Part shown: positions 1 to 9,722 of the stretch, one piece after another
Layout: every line of letters starts with the position of its first letter
How positions within the stretch are numbered: position 1 is the stretch's first letter
From: Amorphophallus konjac
Lineage: Eukaryota > Streptophyta > Magnoliopsida > Alismatales > Araceae
Assembly: GCA_022559845.1 (NCBI GenBank)
Contig: CM040128.1
Location: forward strand, 270,140,698-270,204,697
DNA length: 64,000 nt
Reading direction: 5' to 3'
Made by a program: the position numbers and the translations under genes
Notes under the pieces: generated by a model
Databases searched by the model: none
What the model saw: the letters and a program-made list of their open reading frames with translations, nothing else
What the model was told of the DNA's origin: nothing

Positions 1-76
1 ATCCATCACATATTAGTCGCATGATAGTCACATAAGCATTTGCATTTAATTTAGAAATAAGTGCATTCATACATAC

Positions 77-1505
77 CCCTAAGACCCTCATCTGGGGTCG
101 GCCGGCGTATACCTCCCAGTAGCGCCGGAGGTACTCGGAGCTGTCAGTCGCGCGAGAGGCGACTCTGGTCCCGCCTCGCTGCCAGTCGGTATGCTGCTCC
201 TCGAATCGCACCCTCCAGTCGGTCGCCTTTGTACGACCGCGCGTCTTCTTCCCGATGCCGCGTGGCTCGCCTACCTCTATCCACTCCTAGTGCAGGCCTA
301 GCGTCCTCATCACCAACCTAAGCCGTAATGGCTCGATCTCGCTCAAACAATGTAGCCATAGCTCACGCTCGAAGCGAGGTCGCCCCGATACGACCCAAGG
401 CTGGCCCTCATCTGTCATCCCCTCGTATGGCCTCCACTGCACCTGCATTCATAAACATACATACATATCATCATCATTTCATCATAATCAATTCAAATAA
501 ACACAAAAAAAAATGAAATGCATATCATGCATTCATACATACCAGCGAGGGAGGGAAGTCGTGGAACTCTCTCCGTAGAACCCACAACTCGTAGCCGAGT
601 GGGGCGCCGAAGACGATCGGCACCCAGCGCCGTGCTAGAGGGATAGCTCCCTCATTCCCAGGCCGTGGGTCAACGCGCCCCATCGGCATGTAGAGATGGC
701 TCCAAACCTGCATCCATGCATTGCACTATGAAGGCATTCACATGCATAATAAAATAAAATAAAAGAAAAGAAGAAAAATGCATACCTGAAGAAAAGGTGA
801 GAAGCCGCTGACGGTCGTCTCTCGACCTGTCCCTGTGGACAAGTCGGCCATCATGTGCGCCAGCAGCGCCGCTCCCCAGGCGTAGCTGCCAACTGCCTCC
901 AAGTCCTCGAGTATCCCCAGGAATCGGCAGTTGATGACGTCGCCCTTTGTCCCGAGCAATAGCCTCCCGAGTAGCAGTAGCAAGAACCTCCTCAAGTCTA
1001 GGTCAGCTCTCTCCCTGTCAGCTGGGTCCTGGCAGTACACTACCCTAGCCCCGTCTATCAACCTCTGTGAGAACTGCTCTAGGGTCTCCCCTGACCTGTG
1101 CCTAGCATTCCCCAAACCCATCACTGTAGTGAGGTCGGTGCGGAAGATCGTCCTACACTCGCTAGGTGTCTCATAGACCATCTCTAGCCCTAGCAACCTC
1201 TGGGCATGCTCAGTGTAGTCTGGGTAGGTAATCCCGCTCACAGCCTCTCCATCCACCCTCAACCCCGTGATCCTGGTCACGTCCTCTAGGGTAGGAATCA
1301 TGTGTCCCCAAGGCATCAGGAATGCCCGGCTAGTCCTATCCCATCTCTCCCGTAGAACCTGAATGAGTGGTAGGTCTCGCCTAACTGGCTCTATGCTGAG
1401 GAAGGCCCCGAACCCCATGGCATCTACCCTCTCTCTCTGGAACTGGGGGAGGCCGTAATAAGCTGCCCGGACCATGACCCATGAGATGCGCGTCCTCATC
1501 AGCCC
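77..1505 (-). pseudogene. Plant mobile domain (PMD) gene, exons 2-4, with a premature stop; runs off the left edge
   Basis: Three exons on the minus strand join in phase 0: 1505-786, 707-543 and 442-77. Each has an AG acceptor and a GTATG-type donor, and the last donor implies a further exon beyond the window. The product has the PMD layout of MAIN/MAIL-like proteins: a segment beginning AFLMPWGHMIPTLEDV followed by ITGLRVDGEAV, then WSHLYMPMGR, then ERELWLHCLSEIEPLRLRL. PMD proteins of this kind are nuclear and some are linked to transposon silencing and genome stability, but the function of this copy is unknown. An in-frame TAG lies at 289-287 in exon 4, just after LGLH; coding similarity continues past it to the donor, so CAG to TAG is the simplest change. 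Either the gene is dead or it makes a shortened protein. Family call is strong; pseudogene call is moderate. Confidence 0.72.
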
Positions 1506-1599
1506 CTGCATGCATAAGATAAGATTTTTGGCTTAATTGTTTTAATTATTCATGTTTATTTCATTTTGATTACCCCAGGTTGAATGTTGATGTTATTAT

Positions 1600-2090
1600 T
1601 GATTAACGACCTTCCTCAGGTCATTTTTTTTGTTGAAGTGGCGCCCTTAAGGGGGGCGTGGTTCTGTTTGTGCTTTAAGTTAACGACCTACCCTAGGTCA
1701 TTTTTCATCTATGAAACGCCTCGGTGTTGGGCGTGTGTTTGTGGTTAATTTCTAAAAATCCTAAAAGTTTTATCAATTCACGCCCTTGGGTGGGGCATTT
1801 TTCAATTTGGGTTCGTTAATTAATCAAGGATTGATGAATGGGCGACTGCTGGTTTGGTCGTCTGTTTTGAATTGACGCCCTGGTGTGGGGCGTGGTTTCC
1901 AGTTTTTCAGAAAATGAAAGAAAAATAACAGCATGCGAAAATGAATAGCATCATAACAAATTTAAATGGGCGACGTGCTTTAGGGCGTGATCTCATAGAA
2001 TTATTTAGTTTTTCAGGAAAATAATGTGATTAACGCCCTTGGGTTGGGCGTGTATTCTGAAATCGCGACGCCCATGAGGGCGCTTTCTTT
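1600..2090. repeat. Palindrome array (ACGCC/GGCGT-type arms), left flank block 1
   Basis: About ten imperfect palindromes of 18-24 bp lie in the intron between candidate exon 1 and exon 2 of the PMD gene. Examples start near 1610, 1641, 1681, 1713, 1779, 1873, 1967, 2032 and 2066. Left arms read ACGCC, ACGACC or GCGCCC; right arms are the matching GGCGT, GGTC or GGGCGT. The DNA between them is AT-rich and not obviously repeated. The exons contain none. Confidence 0.75.
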
Positions 2091-2181
2091 CTGGGTTGCA
2101 GGGTTTATACCCCGAGGGCCATGGAAAATTAGTAAAAATAAAATTAAAATAAATAAAAATGGAAATTTGGGGAGGGGGCCT

Positions 2182-2545
2182 ACCTTTTGTGCTTCTGGAC
2201 TTGTGGCCGGGGTCTGGGCTGCCTGGGCCGCTGGAGTTGGCCACGGGGAGCGATCGCCGCCGTAGACGGTGGCTCGTCGTCGCCCCTTTCTTCTTCTTCA
2301 CCACCATGTTCCTCTCCGCCTTCGCCCTCTCCTGACTCTTCTTCTCCTGCTGCCTCACCAGCGTCGTCTCCGCCTTCGTCTTCTTCCCCCATGGCCACGT
2401 TGCCGTATTCACCGTCGCCGTCGGCCGCCGTCGCCAGGGCATCTTCAACCGCCACGAGAGCCTCTTCCTCGCCGTGGGCATCGTCCCCCAAATCCACCAC
2501 CTCGGGGGCGGCCACACGTTGCCGTTTTAATCCTCCACCGGCCAT
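2182..2545 (-). CDS. Candidate first exon of the PMD gene at 77-1505 (acidic N-terminus)
   Basis: From ATG at 2545 an open frame of 121 residues starts MAGGGLKRQR, continues with a long Glu/Gly/Asp-rich stretch and ends at a possible donor (AAAAG|GTAGG) at 2182/2181. A basic patch followed by an acidic tract is a plausible N-terminus for a nuclear PMD protein, and it lies directly upstream of exon 2. The donor leaves phase 2 while the exon 2 acceptor at 1506 needs phase 0, and direct joining gives an immediate stop. So an exon is missing, another donor is used, or the gene has a second lesion. A TATA-like GCTAAAAAGG lies upstream near 2690. Linkage to the downstream exons is inferred from position only. 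Confidence 0.4.
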
Positions 2546-2704
2546 GGCTAGGGCTAGGGCTAGAGCTTCGGTTAGGGGGAGAGAGAGATAGAGGAAGAGA
2601 AGAGGGGGGGAGAGCTTCGGTTAGGGTTGCAGAGAAAGGGAGGAGAGAGAATGGGACGAGGGAGGAAGAAGAAAGGGGAAAGGCCCTTTTTAGCATTCAA
2701 AAAT

Positions 2705-3120
2705 AAGCGACGCCCTGAGAAGAGGCGTTTTTTGTGGAAGTCACGACTATGACATGGGCGTGTTTAGGAAGTAGACGACGTTGCTCGAGGCGTCAATTTT
2801 ATTTGCATGGGGAATGATAACCGTCGTCAGACGCATTCAATGGGCGTTGATTGATTTGAGAGAAGTAATTATTACGGTTTTTACTCACGCCTGAGCTACA
2901 GGCGTTACCTGGTTGAAACGTGACTTTCCTGAGGGCGTTACTTTTGGAATTTCAAGGAATATATTTTGGGAATTTGAATCAATTAACGCCCTGTTCTAAG
3001 TCGTTAGTTAACTAACGCCTATTGGTGAAGGCGTCAAATGTGTGAACAGGAATGTTGAAGGCGACATTGTCTGAGGCGTCCTTTTGAAAAATCACGGCTT
3101 TTCCAGAGGCGTTATTTGCA
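2705..3120. repeat. Palindrome array, left flank block 2
   Basis: About ten more palindromes of the same type lie between the two host PMD genes, near 2708, 2741, 2774, 2820, 2884, 2917, 2984, 3013, 3057 and 3092. Many neighbours are 29-35 bp apart. No coding frame is supported between 2705 and 3180. Confidence 0.75.
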
Positions 3121-3189
3121 ACAGAACGACAGGTTATTTGAGGATTTGATCTAAAGCACAGCAGTAAGGCTCAATCAGAAAATAATCAT

Positions 3190-3195
3190 TTTATT
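3190..3195 (-). terminator. Poly(A) signal AATAAA for the gene at 3221-4658
   Basis: AATAAA on the minus strand lies about 26 nt after the TAA stop of the two-exon gene. It is the only canonical signal in the first 100 nt of its 3' region. Confidence 0.55.
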
Positions 3196-3220
3196 ACTTT
3201 GAAGAGAGAGATTATAATGC

Positions 3221-4658
3221 TTAATGAGCCGTCTTGGGTCTTAGCTTTCTCAAAGCTGTTACATAATTTTTCCACTGATCTCTGTCTTCCTCCAAGCTTT
3301 CTACAGGTTGATGGAGTTTGTTAATCTTCCATAGAGCTTGGATTGTGATAGCCTCCTCCCCATCTTCATTGCTGCCTAGGTCCCTTGATTTGATTGGAGG
3401 AAGATGAGAGACGTCTTCTAGGTGTTGCCTTGGAAGTCCAATTTGAGGAAGGCATCTGTGAGAGTTGTATAGTATGAAGTCCGAAGCGTCGATGAGACGA
3501 AGATCCGTCCCGGTAGAGAATCGTGCACGAAGTTCCTGCATCTTGAGTACACCCGGGGCACATGTAAAAAGGTTCTTTGGCATTACCTTTAGGTGCTCTC
3601 TCCATTCCACTCTCTTCTTGATTTGAGGGATGCGGTTCGTCACCCTATTGCTTATTCCTAACGAGCCGGTCATATAAGAGAGTGGGCTCTTTGAGAAAAT
3701 TCTTGAGGGTTGTTGGGCCTCATTACATGGATCGAATTTGAAATGGAGATCTATCCAACTAGAAAATACTAGCATGCATCCATATATGGGTCTTCCCATG
3801 GCCGCCGAAGTAAGTCCGCTATAGAGATAGGCTAGGATCGCCGATCCGACTCTTCCCTCTTCCCATAAGCTCACCACGGCGCTTAATTGGGCCTCTTCTA
3901 GAAAGTCCTCCGTGGATGGAAACAAGAGTGCTCCTGCTAAGCACACCACGAAGGCCTTTGCTATCTTTTCTATCTCCTCCTCTTCCTTAGCTTGATCCGC
4001 TCTCTTGTACACCCATGAGGCGAGCTTCAAGAGGTTGATTCCTTTAGTGATCTTGATTTGGTTCACTATGTTTGGGCTAGATATCAATGAGGTTAGCAAT
4101 TCATGAGAGGAGATTGGCCTTGGCATGATGGCCATCTTTTGTTCATCCCCTTGTTTCATTCGCTTTAAACCCAAGATCAGTTCTAATTCTTCCAATAGGA
4201 GGGTGGCTTCGAATGTTGAGAAGAGAAAGGTATGAGTGGAAGGGTGCCATATTTCGATTAAAGCTCCTATGGCAGCCCAATCTAAGTGGATTTGATCATA
4301 GTGTTTTGCATGGGTTATCAGGCCAAGAAGATGCCATCTAGATACGTATACCCTCATATCAGAAGAAAATTTGGAAAGGATGAGGGGCAACCACTTGATT
4401 TTTATATATCTCCTAGCTCCTGGAATAATTGGGTATTCCTGTGAAGAAGAAGAAAGAAACGGGAGGGAGTTAAAACAGGCAGAACAGTTAAGATATATGA
4501 AGAAGCAGTGGTTCGGTACAGAGGAAGCTATATGTGTAGAGAAGATTGAAGATATGAAAGCAACTTACCTGGTTAGATGCGATTCTGCTGCTAATATGCC
4601 CATTAATTTCAGTCAATCTGGGAGTCGAGCTCTTGGATTTCTTCATTGCCCGGTCCAT
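3221..4658 (-). CDS. Two-exon PMD / DUF7745-like protein, apparently intact (435 aa)
   Basis: Exon 1 is 4658-4569 (30 codons, starts MDRAMKKSKS) and ends at a strong donor, CAG|GTAAGT. Exon 2 is 4438-3221 after a pyrimidine-rich acceptor ending CACAG, in phase 0, with a TAA stop. The 435-residue product has the opening block of plant aminotransferase-like/PMD and DUF7745 proteins: a predicted helix with IGALIEIWHPSTHTFLF, then LEELELILGLKR. This domain type is typical of plant genes that multiply with transposons; its biochemical role is unknown. The C-terminus is charged (ESLEEDRDQWKNYV) and may form a short coiled coil. A TATA box lies 132 bp before the ATG and a poly(A) signal follows the stop, so the model is self-consistent. 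No frameshift or internal stop is seen. Family name moderate, gene structure good. Confidence 0.72.
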
Positions 4659-4789
4659 CTTCAGCTCGCAGGAAGGGGCTCGGACGATTGCTGCAGAAGA
4701 AGAACAGAAGAACAGAAAAACCTGCAGAAAAGAACGGAAGTAAAGAATTTGGTGGATTGTTTTGATTGATTTGAGGGAGTAGCCTTCCC

Positions 4790-4795
4790 TTTATA
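4790..4795 (-). promoter_or_regulatory. TATA box of the two-exon PMD-like gene
   Basis: TATAAA in the context CTATAAAGGG on the minus strand, 132 bp before the ATG at 4658. This predicts a 5' untranslated leader of about 100 nt. Confidence 0.6.
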
Positions 4796-4889
4796 GAGAT
4801 CTGAAGATTAGGAGGTTGTTCAAGGTTAGAAGTTTGATTATCATTTGGACTGTGTGTGGATTACGAACTGGAAATGGATGCTTGTGCTT

Positions 4890-5092
4890 AATTAACGCCT
4901 CTTGTTAGGGCGTCTATTCCTAATTTGACGACCTGACGAAGGTCGTGTTTTATTTCACGCCCATGCGTGGGGCGCCTTCCTTTTGAGAGCCCGTTGCTTT
5001 TAACGCCTTGATGAGAGGCGTGTTTTTATGAGTCAACGCCCTGATGTCAGGTGCCTTTAAATATTTTGACGCCATAACTCGCAGGCGTGCTC
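4890..5092. repeat. Palindrome array, left flank block 3 (upstream of the two-exon gene)
   Basis: Six palindromes start near 4890, 4918, 4957, 4999, 5034 and 5068, with arms ACGCC/GGCGT or ACGACCT/AGGTCGT. They lie 100-300 bp upstream of the gene's TATA box. Confidence 0.75.
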
Positions 5093-6055
5093 TTTCGAGC
5101 TTATGGATTTGGCCCTCTCTATGCCTTAATGCTTTGATGCTTTAATGAACTTAAGTGCTTATTTTGCTGGAATTGATTTTTAATTTAGCACTTATGATCA
5201 TGTTGAGAATATTTGTGATTATCATGATTGGAAAGGACTAATGAGTATTGAAATGCATAAGTTTTGCAGGTTTCAAGACGCTTGGATCATTTGTGGGAGT
5301 AACATCATGTTGTTCTTGTATTTGTTTTCTTGTAAGCATTGTTACTATATGATATCTACATTATTATAGAATATCAAGGACCTTGTGGTTCTGATGAACC
5401 CGGAATTTGAGTTCCCCTTCATCAAAAATAGTGATAATTCCAGGAGAGTCTTGATCACACGGATAGGCCGTTGAGTCGTTCAAGGTTTGGGACGATGGTT
5501 CCACTTTCTGAGTTGATGCGCGGACAAACGAGCTTCGGCTTAGTGTTAGCTCAGAGATCTGGATTCTTGACTAAATCTAGACGGCTTAGCAATATTATCC
5601 TTGATTACTTTCTATTTTTAGTTTGTTTTATTCTTTTCTTTTAGCCCAGCATGCATCACGTAGGACTTTGAGTTTTCATGTTGAAAATATTCATATTATG
5701 GCAATAATGAAGGTCACTAGCTCTTTATTGAGTTGACATGAGACATTCCATTCCAAATCAAGTACTTCATTCTATCTGAAGCCGCTCAGGTTGGTTCCTT
5801 AAAAATGTCCCTTTGTTGGATCTCCATCTCAATTCTCTTTATTTTTCTGCAAATCTACCTTGGTTGTAGCACGTCCACGTTGGCTGGTAACCGCTCTCCA
5901 ATGATCTTTCCCTATCGTGCCCGCGCGCACACCCTTTTGCCTTACATTTTTACTTGCTTAGTTTAGTCTCCTTTATCCAGCAAATCGATGCTTCCTTGGA
6001 ATTATTCAGAGTTGTTTCGTTCAGAATCTTGGAAAGATTTCTGATGCTTAGTGTC
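5093..6055. other. Host intergenic DNA, no gene recognised
   Basis: AT-rich sequence with no supported open frame on either strand. I saw no transposon ends, RNA gene or repeat array here, only isolated half-motifs. Confidence 0.5.
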
Positions 6056-6645
6056 TGAGGCGTGTCACATCACACCTTGGCGTCTACTTATCAGTTCGTT
6101 CCACTTCATCTCCATCTCGCTTCATTTCCGTCTCACTCCCTTGCAAAGCAGACGCCAAGGCGGGGCAGCTGTAGACACGCCAAAATTGATACTTTGTTGA
6201 TTAAATCTCATGTCACTATGTTGACGCCCCAAAGAGAACTTCAATATTCCCATAATATAAAGTTTTTCTATTTTTGTGGGTTTTTCGTTGCATTTTGTTG
6301 CATTTTTGTGATTCACGACCTGATGTAGGGCGCGTTTTAAATAATGACCTTACCTAGGGCGTTTTTAAAGAAAGGACGACCAATAGTTAGGGCGTCAATT
6401 CCTGGTATTATCCTTTTTCAAAAATAAAATGAAATAAAATGCATTTTATGAATAGCGTCCTTCCTCAGGGCGTGTTTTGAAGAAACGCCTCTTTTTCAGG
6501 CGTCTTTTAATCTTTTTCAAATAAAGGAAGGTTTTATTGCCAAAATTGAATCCAGGAAGAAACGCCTGGCTTGGGTCGTGTTTTATGAAGCGCCGTGTGG
6601 GTAGGTCGTCAAATCAAGAATTGACGCCCTGTTGAAGGGTGTGTT
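6056..6645. repeat. Palindrome array, left flank block 4
   Basis: At least eight full palindromes: 6315, 6345, 6376, 6455, 6485, 6562, 6590 and 6623, mostly 28-33 bp apart, plus looser half-sites near 6060-6170 and 6224. Arms vary together: ACGACC with GGGCG, ACGCCT with AGGCGT. Confidence 0.78.
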
Positions 6646-7448
6646 TCACCTCTGGTGTCCTACCTTCTTCCATCTTTCCCTCACAGAGTCCTACCTTGTT
6701 TGACGTTCTTGCTCGATTGGGCTCTTGCTTTTGATAAACATTGCCATTGCTATCTTCCTGTCCATGTTTATCTTTGATCTGAACCTTATTTAAGGGAATC
6801 CTGATCGACCCTTTGAGAGGTTACGAAGGTACTGAGGCCGAGATTATCAAGTTCAAGCTTCCTATTGCATCCTGCTGCTTCCTCTTCTTCCTATCTCGGT
6901 TCCCCTTTTACTGTCATCAAGGGACAGCGGGGCTTTAGTGTTGTTTTTATCTTGTTTCTATTGCTTTGCATTTTTTTCATCGTATCTCCATCCCGTCTAC
7001 TATTATTTCCATCCCGTTTGCATCAGTTGCATCTTTTCATCATATCTCCTCTCCTAGTCTCCCTAGGGGTTTTAAAAAAAATAAAAAATAAAATAAAAGG
7101 TGCGCATGTTGATTTCTTTTCATCATCATATGCTTTATTTGGATTGATACTACTGCACGTTGGCTGATCCCATCTTTTGCTTTGTTTCATTGTCTTTTTT
7201 TGCAAGGTAATCAAAAGGATAACCCTTCTCATCGGCCGGCTGATTGAAGAAGGAGGAAGGAACTTCACATCATCCCGCGTTCCAATCTTCACCAGGTATT
7301 CGCGATCTCCCTTTTTTATTATTATTGAGGTAACCCCTCTGGCGATCACATCTCCATATTTGCACCACGTGCAAGCTTTTCTTTCCCTTATTTATGCATT
7401 AATCATCATTATTCTCCCTGTTTTCACATAATTATTCTCTTGTGATTG
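6646..7448. other. Host intergenic DNA next to the insertion, no gene recognised
   Basis: AT- and pyrimidine-rich sequence with short open frames of low complexity only. It ends at 7449, where TGTGGG may mark the original start of element A's left LTR. Confidence 0.45.
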
Positions 7449-7659
7449 TGTGGGATTTATGCCCATCCACATACATAAGAATTAAGACAAGAAGAAAAGA
7501 AAAGCCTTAAAACAAATAACAAAAGAGTAGCCCTTCAACGGCACACTCCTTCCAGCCTCCAACGGCACGCTCCTTCTAGCCTTCAACGGCACACTCCCCC
7601 TGGCCCTTTCAGCGGCACACTCCCTCCCTTCGCCGGTACACCCTCAGCCACCGTCTCAT

Positions 7660-8464
7660 GTCGTGCTCCAATGTATAGACTTCGTGCCCCAGTGTATAGA
7701 CTTGGGCCAGCCAACGTGTAGACTTCGTGATGGCCAGTGTATAGACTTGGGCCAGCCAACGTATAGACTTCACGTTGCAATGTATAGACTTGTCCAACGT
7801 ACAGACCTTGGGTTTGGCAACGTATAGACTTCAAGCTGCAGTCAAAGGGGCAATGTACATACTTCATGTCTTGGCCAATGTACAGACTTTGGACTTGGCC
7901 AATGTATAGACTTTGGGGCCAGCCAACGTATAGACTTCATGATGGCCAGTGTATAGACTTGGGCCAGCCAACGTATAGACTTCATGGTGGCCAGTGTATA
8001 GACTTGGGGCTGGCCAATGTACAGACTTGGCCAATGTATAGGCTTGGGGTTGGCCAGTGTATAGACTTGGCCAATGTATAGACTTTGGGCCAGCCAATGT
8101 ACAGACTCTATGTTACAACGTACAGAGTTTGGGCTTGGCACCGTATAGACTTTGAACAGCAACGTGCAGACTTGGGCTGGCCAATGTATGGACTTTGTGC
8201 TCCAATGTACAGACTTTGGGCCAGCCAATGTACAGACTTCATGTTACAATGTACAGACTTTGGGCCAGCCAATGTACAGACTTCATGTTACAACGTACAG
8301 ACTTTGGGCCAGCCAATGTATAGACTTCATGTTACAGCGTCCAGACTTTGAGCTTGGCAACGTATAGACCTCACGATGGACAATGTACAGACTTTGAGCA
8401 GCCAATGTACAGACTCTGTGCTGGTCGAATAGGCAACGTGTAGACTTGAGGCTGGGGAACGTAC

Positions 8465-8470
<6 letters not shown>
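7660..8470 (+). repeat. GTAYAGACTT core array in the left LTR of A
   Basis: Several dozen copies of a short core, roughly CAAYGTAYAGACTT, are separated by spacers of changing length and sequence (GGGCCAGC, CATGTTA, GGCTTGG and others). Spacers differ from copy to copy, so this is not a simple tandem repeat. The same array is at 60145-60957 in the right LTR. I see no copy in either LTR of element B. Confidence 0.85.

Positions 8471-8509
<39 letters not shown>
8471..8509. repeat. (TA)n microsatellite in the left LTR of A
   Basis: About 19 TA units directly after the core array. The matching run in the right LTR (60958-61005) is longer. Confidence 0.95.
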
Positions 8510-8513
<4 letters not shown>

Positions 8514-9220
8514 CCCCCCTCCTTCACCGACCCACCCCTCCAGCCTCCAGCGGTGCACCCCCCCGGGCCTCCAATGGTACACCCTTCAAGCCTTCAGCGG
8601 TACACCCCCATTGCCTCCAGCGGTACACCCCTCCAGCCTCCAGCGGTACACCCTGTTTCCTTCGCCGGCACACCATATACATATATACATACGCATATAT
8701 ATGGCTCGATAAGGGCATCAACACTATCAAATAAATTAACAGAAATTACGCTAATTCAAGAACTCCAAATGTGCAACATCAACAACAATAAAAGAGGTGG
8801 GAGGGGTAATAAAAAATGATAAAATAATAATAACAAAACACTAACGAACAAAAGGAAGAGAAATCATCCGGGATAGATGCATGAAGAAGTAATAAACAGC
8901 CAAGGAAAGAACAAAACATATAACCAAGAAAATTCCAGATAAAAGACGCCGGGGCCCACACTGCAGCCCTATTTCCCCCGGGACCCAGGGCAAAAGGAAC
9001 AACGACGCCGCCCTTTCAGGTCAAGCTCGAGTCTTGGGAATTATCTCGATATAGCCGATTTCTGGCCTAATCTCGGGCCGACATCCTAATCGGATCGGAT
9101 TTGTTTCTCGTTTCGGACGCCCTCCGAGTCATCACTAAAATTGCCGGGTGCTCGGCAGACACTTGAACGGATTTGTCTCGGCTTTTCCTGTTGCGTTTCC
9201 ATCACGGACCCGTGTCCGAG

Positions 9221-9228
9221 TATAAAAA
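9221..9228 (+). promoter_or_regulatory. TATA box near the 3' end of the A LTR
   Basis: TATAAAAA lies 360 bp before the LTR end. The aligned position in both B LTRs reads CATGAAAGG, so this box is specific to A. A second TATA box exists in the first kilobase of all LTRs long enough to show it. Which one starts genomic RNA cannot be told from sequence. Confidence 0.5.
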
Positions 9229-9534
9229 GGTCCACGAGTGACCGACATGGCCAGTGGCTCGCATCCTAATGCGTACTTTGGTGTGATTTTCTCCTGTCTC
9301 TTTCTCGCACAATTAGTACTATTCTTTTCGGCCGCGGGACCCCTAATTTCGGCAATTAATCAAGGGTATTCCCTCGTATGGGGGATGTAAATGACGTCGT
9401 GACCTTTATGGCGTGACGGGATTCGGTCCCGACACGAACTACATAATCGTCTGACGAAGTCAGATCGAGCGCACCATGGGCTCTTCGGAGCCCGAACAAA
9501 TTGTCACTCCAGTGACTGGCACGCCCACGCACTC

Positions 9535-9540
9535 AATAAA
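9535..9540 (+). terminator. AATAAA polyadenylation signal in the A LTR
   Basis: AATAAA followed by a second near-match (GAATAAAG), about 50 bp before the LTR end. The B LTRs have only CAATAAGC in this area. Confidence 0.4.
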
Positions 9541-9592
9541 CTGAATAAAGAAACAAGAGGATAATAAGTGCCGAAAAGTGCGTCCACAAGTC

Positions 9593-9610
9593 TGGCACGC
9601 CCGGTGGGAC
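9593..9610 (+). other. Primer-binding site of element A
   Basis: TGGCACGCCCGGTGGGAC begins four bases after the LTR end. Starting with TGG, it fits the 3' CCA of a tRNA. The identical 18-mer lies at the same place in element B. I do not assign the tRNA. Confidence 0.8.
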
Positions 9611-9722
9611 CGATCCACCCTTCATCTCTTTGCCGAAATTGGGGGCCCCGCGGCCCCCTTCTTGTTATACTAATCGTGCCGCTTTCTTAAATGCAGAAAA
9701 ATAGAGAAGAGAAAATGACATC

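Larger units (their letters stand above)
7472..9588 (+). mobile_element. Element A, 5' LTR, 3' part only (truncated at its start)
   Basis: Similarity to the right LTR of A begins at 7472 (TACATAAGAATTAAG, matching 59958) and continues to 8636. From 8637 to 9588 it corresponds to the inverted LTR ends of element B. It ends in GTCCACA four bases before the primer-binding site, which fixes its 3' border. About 2.16 kb of the LTR start is missing compared with 57795-59957. The 23 bp at 7449-7471 begin TGTGG and end CCACA and can be aligned loosely with the LTR start, so the loss could be an internal deletion. The LTR carries a short-core repeat array, a TA microsatellite, a TATA box and a polyadenylation signal. 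Confidence 0.85.

Noticed and set aside
2545..2570. Interstitial telomere repeat (GGCTAGGGCTAGGG)
   Set aside because: Only two to three short units and not the usual plant TTTAGGG.
9593..9610. Assigning the primer tRNA of the family
   Set aside because: The 18-mer fits a tRNA 3' end by starting TGG, but I could not match it to a specific tRNA without a search.
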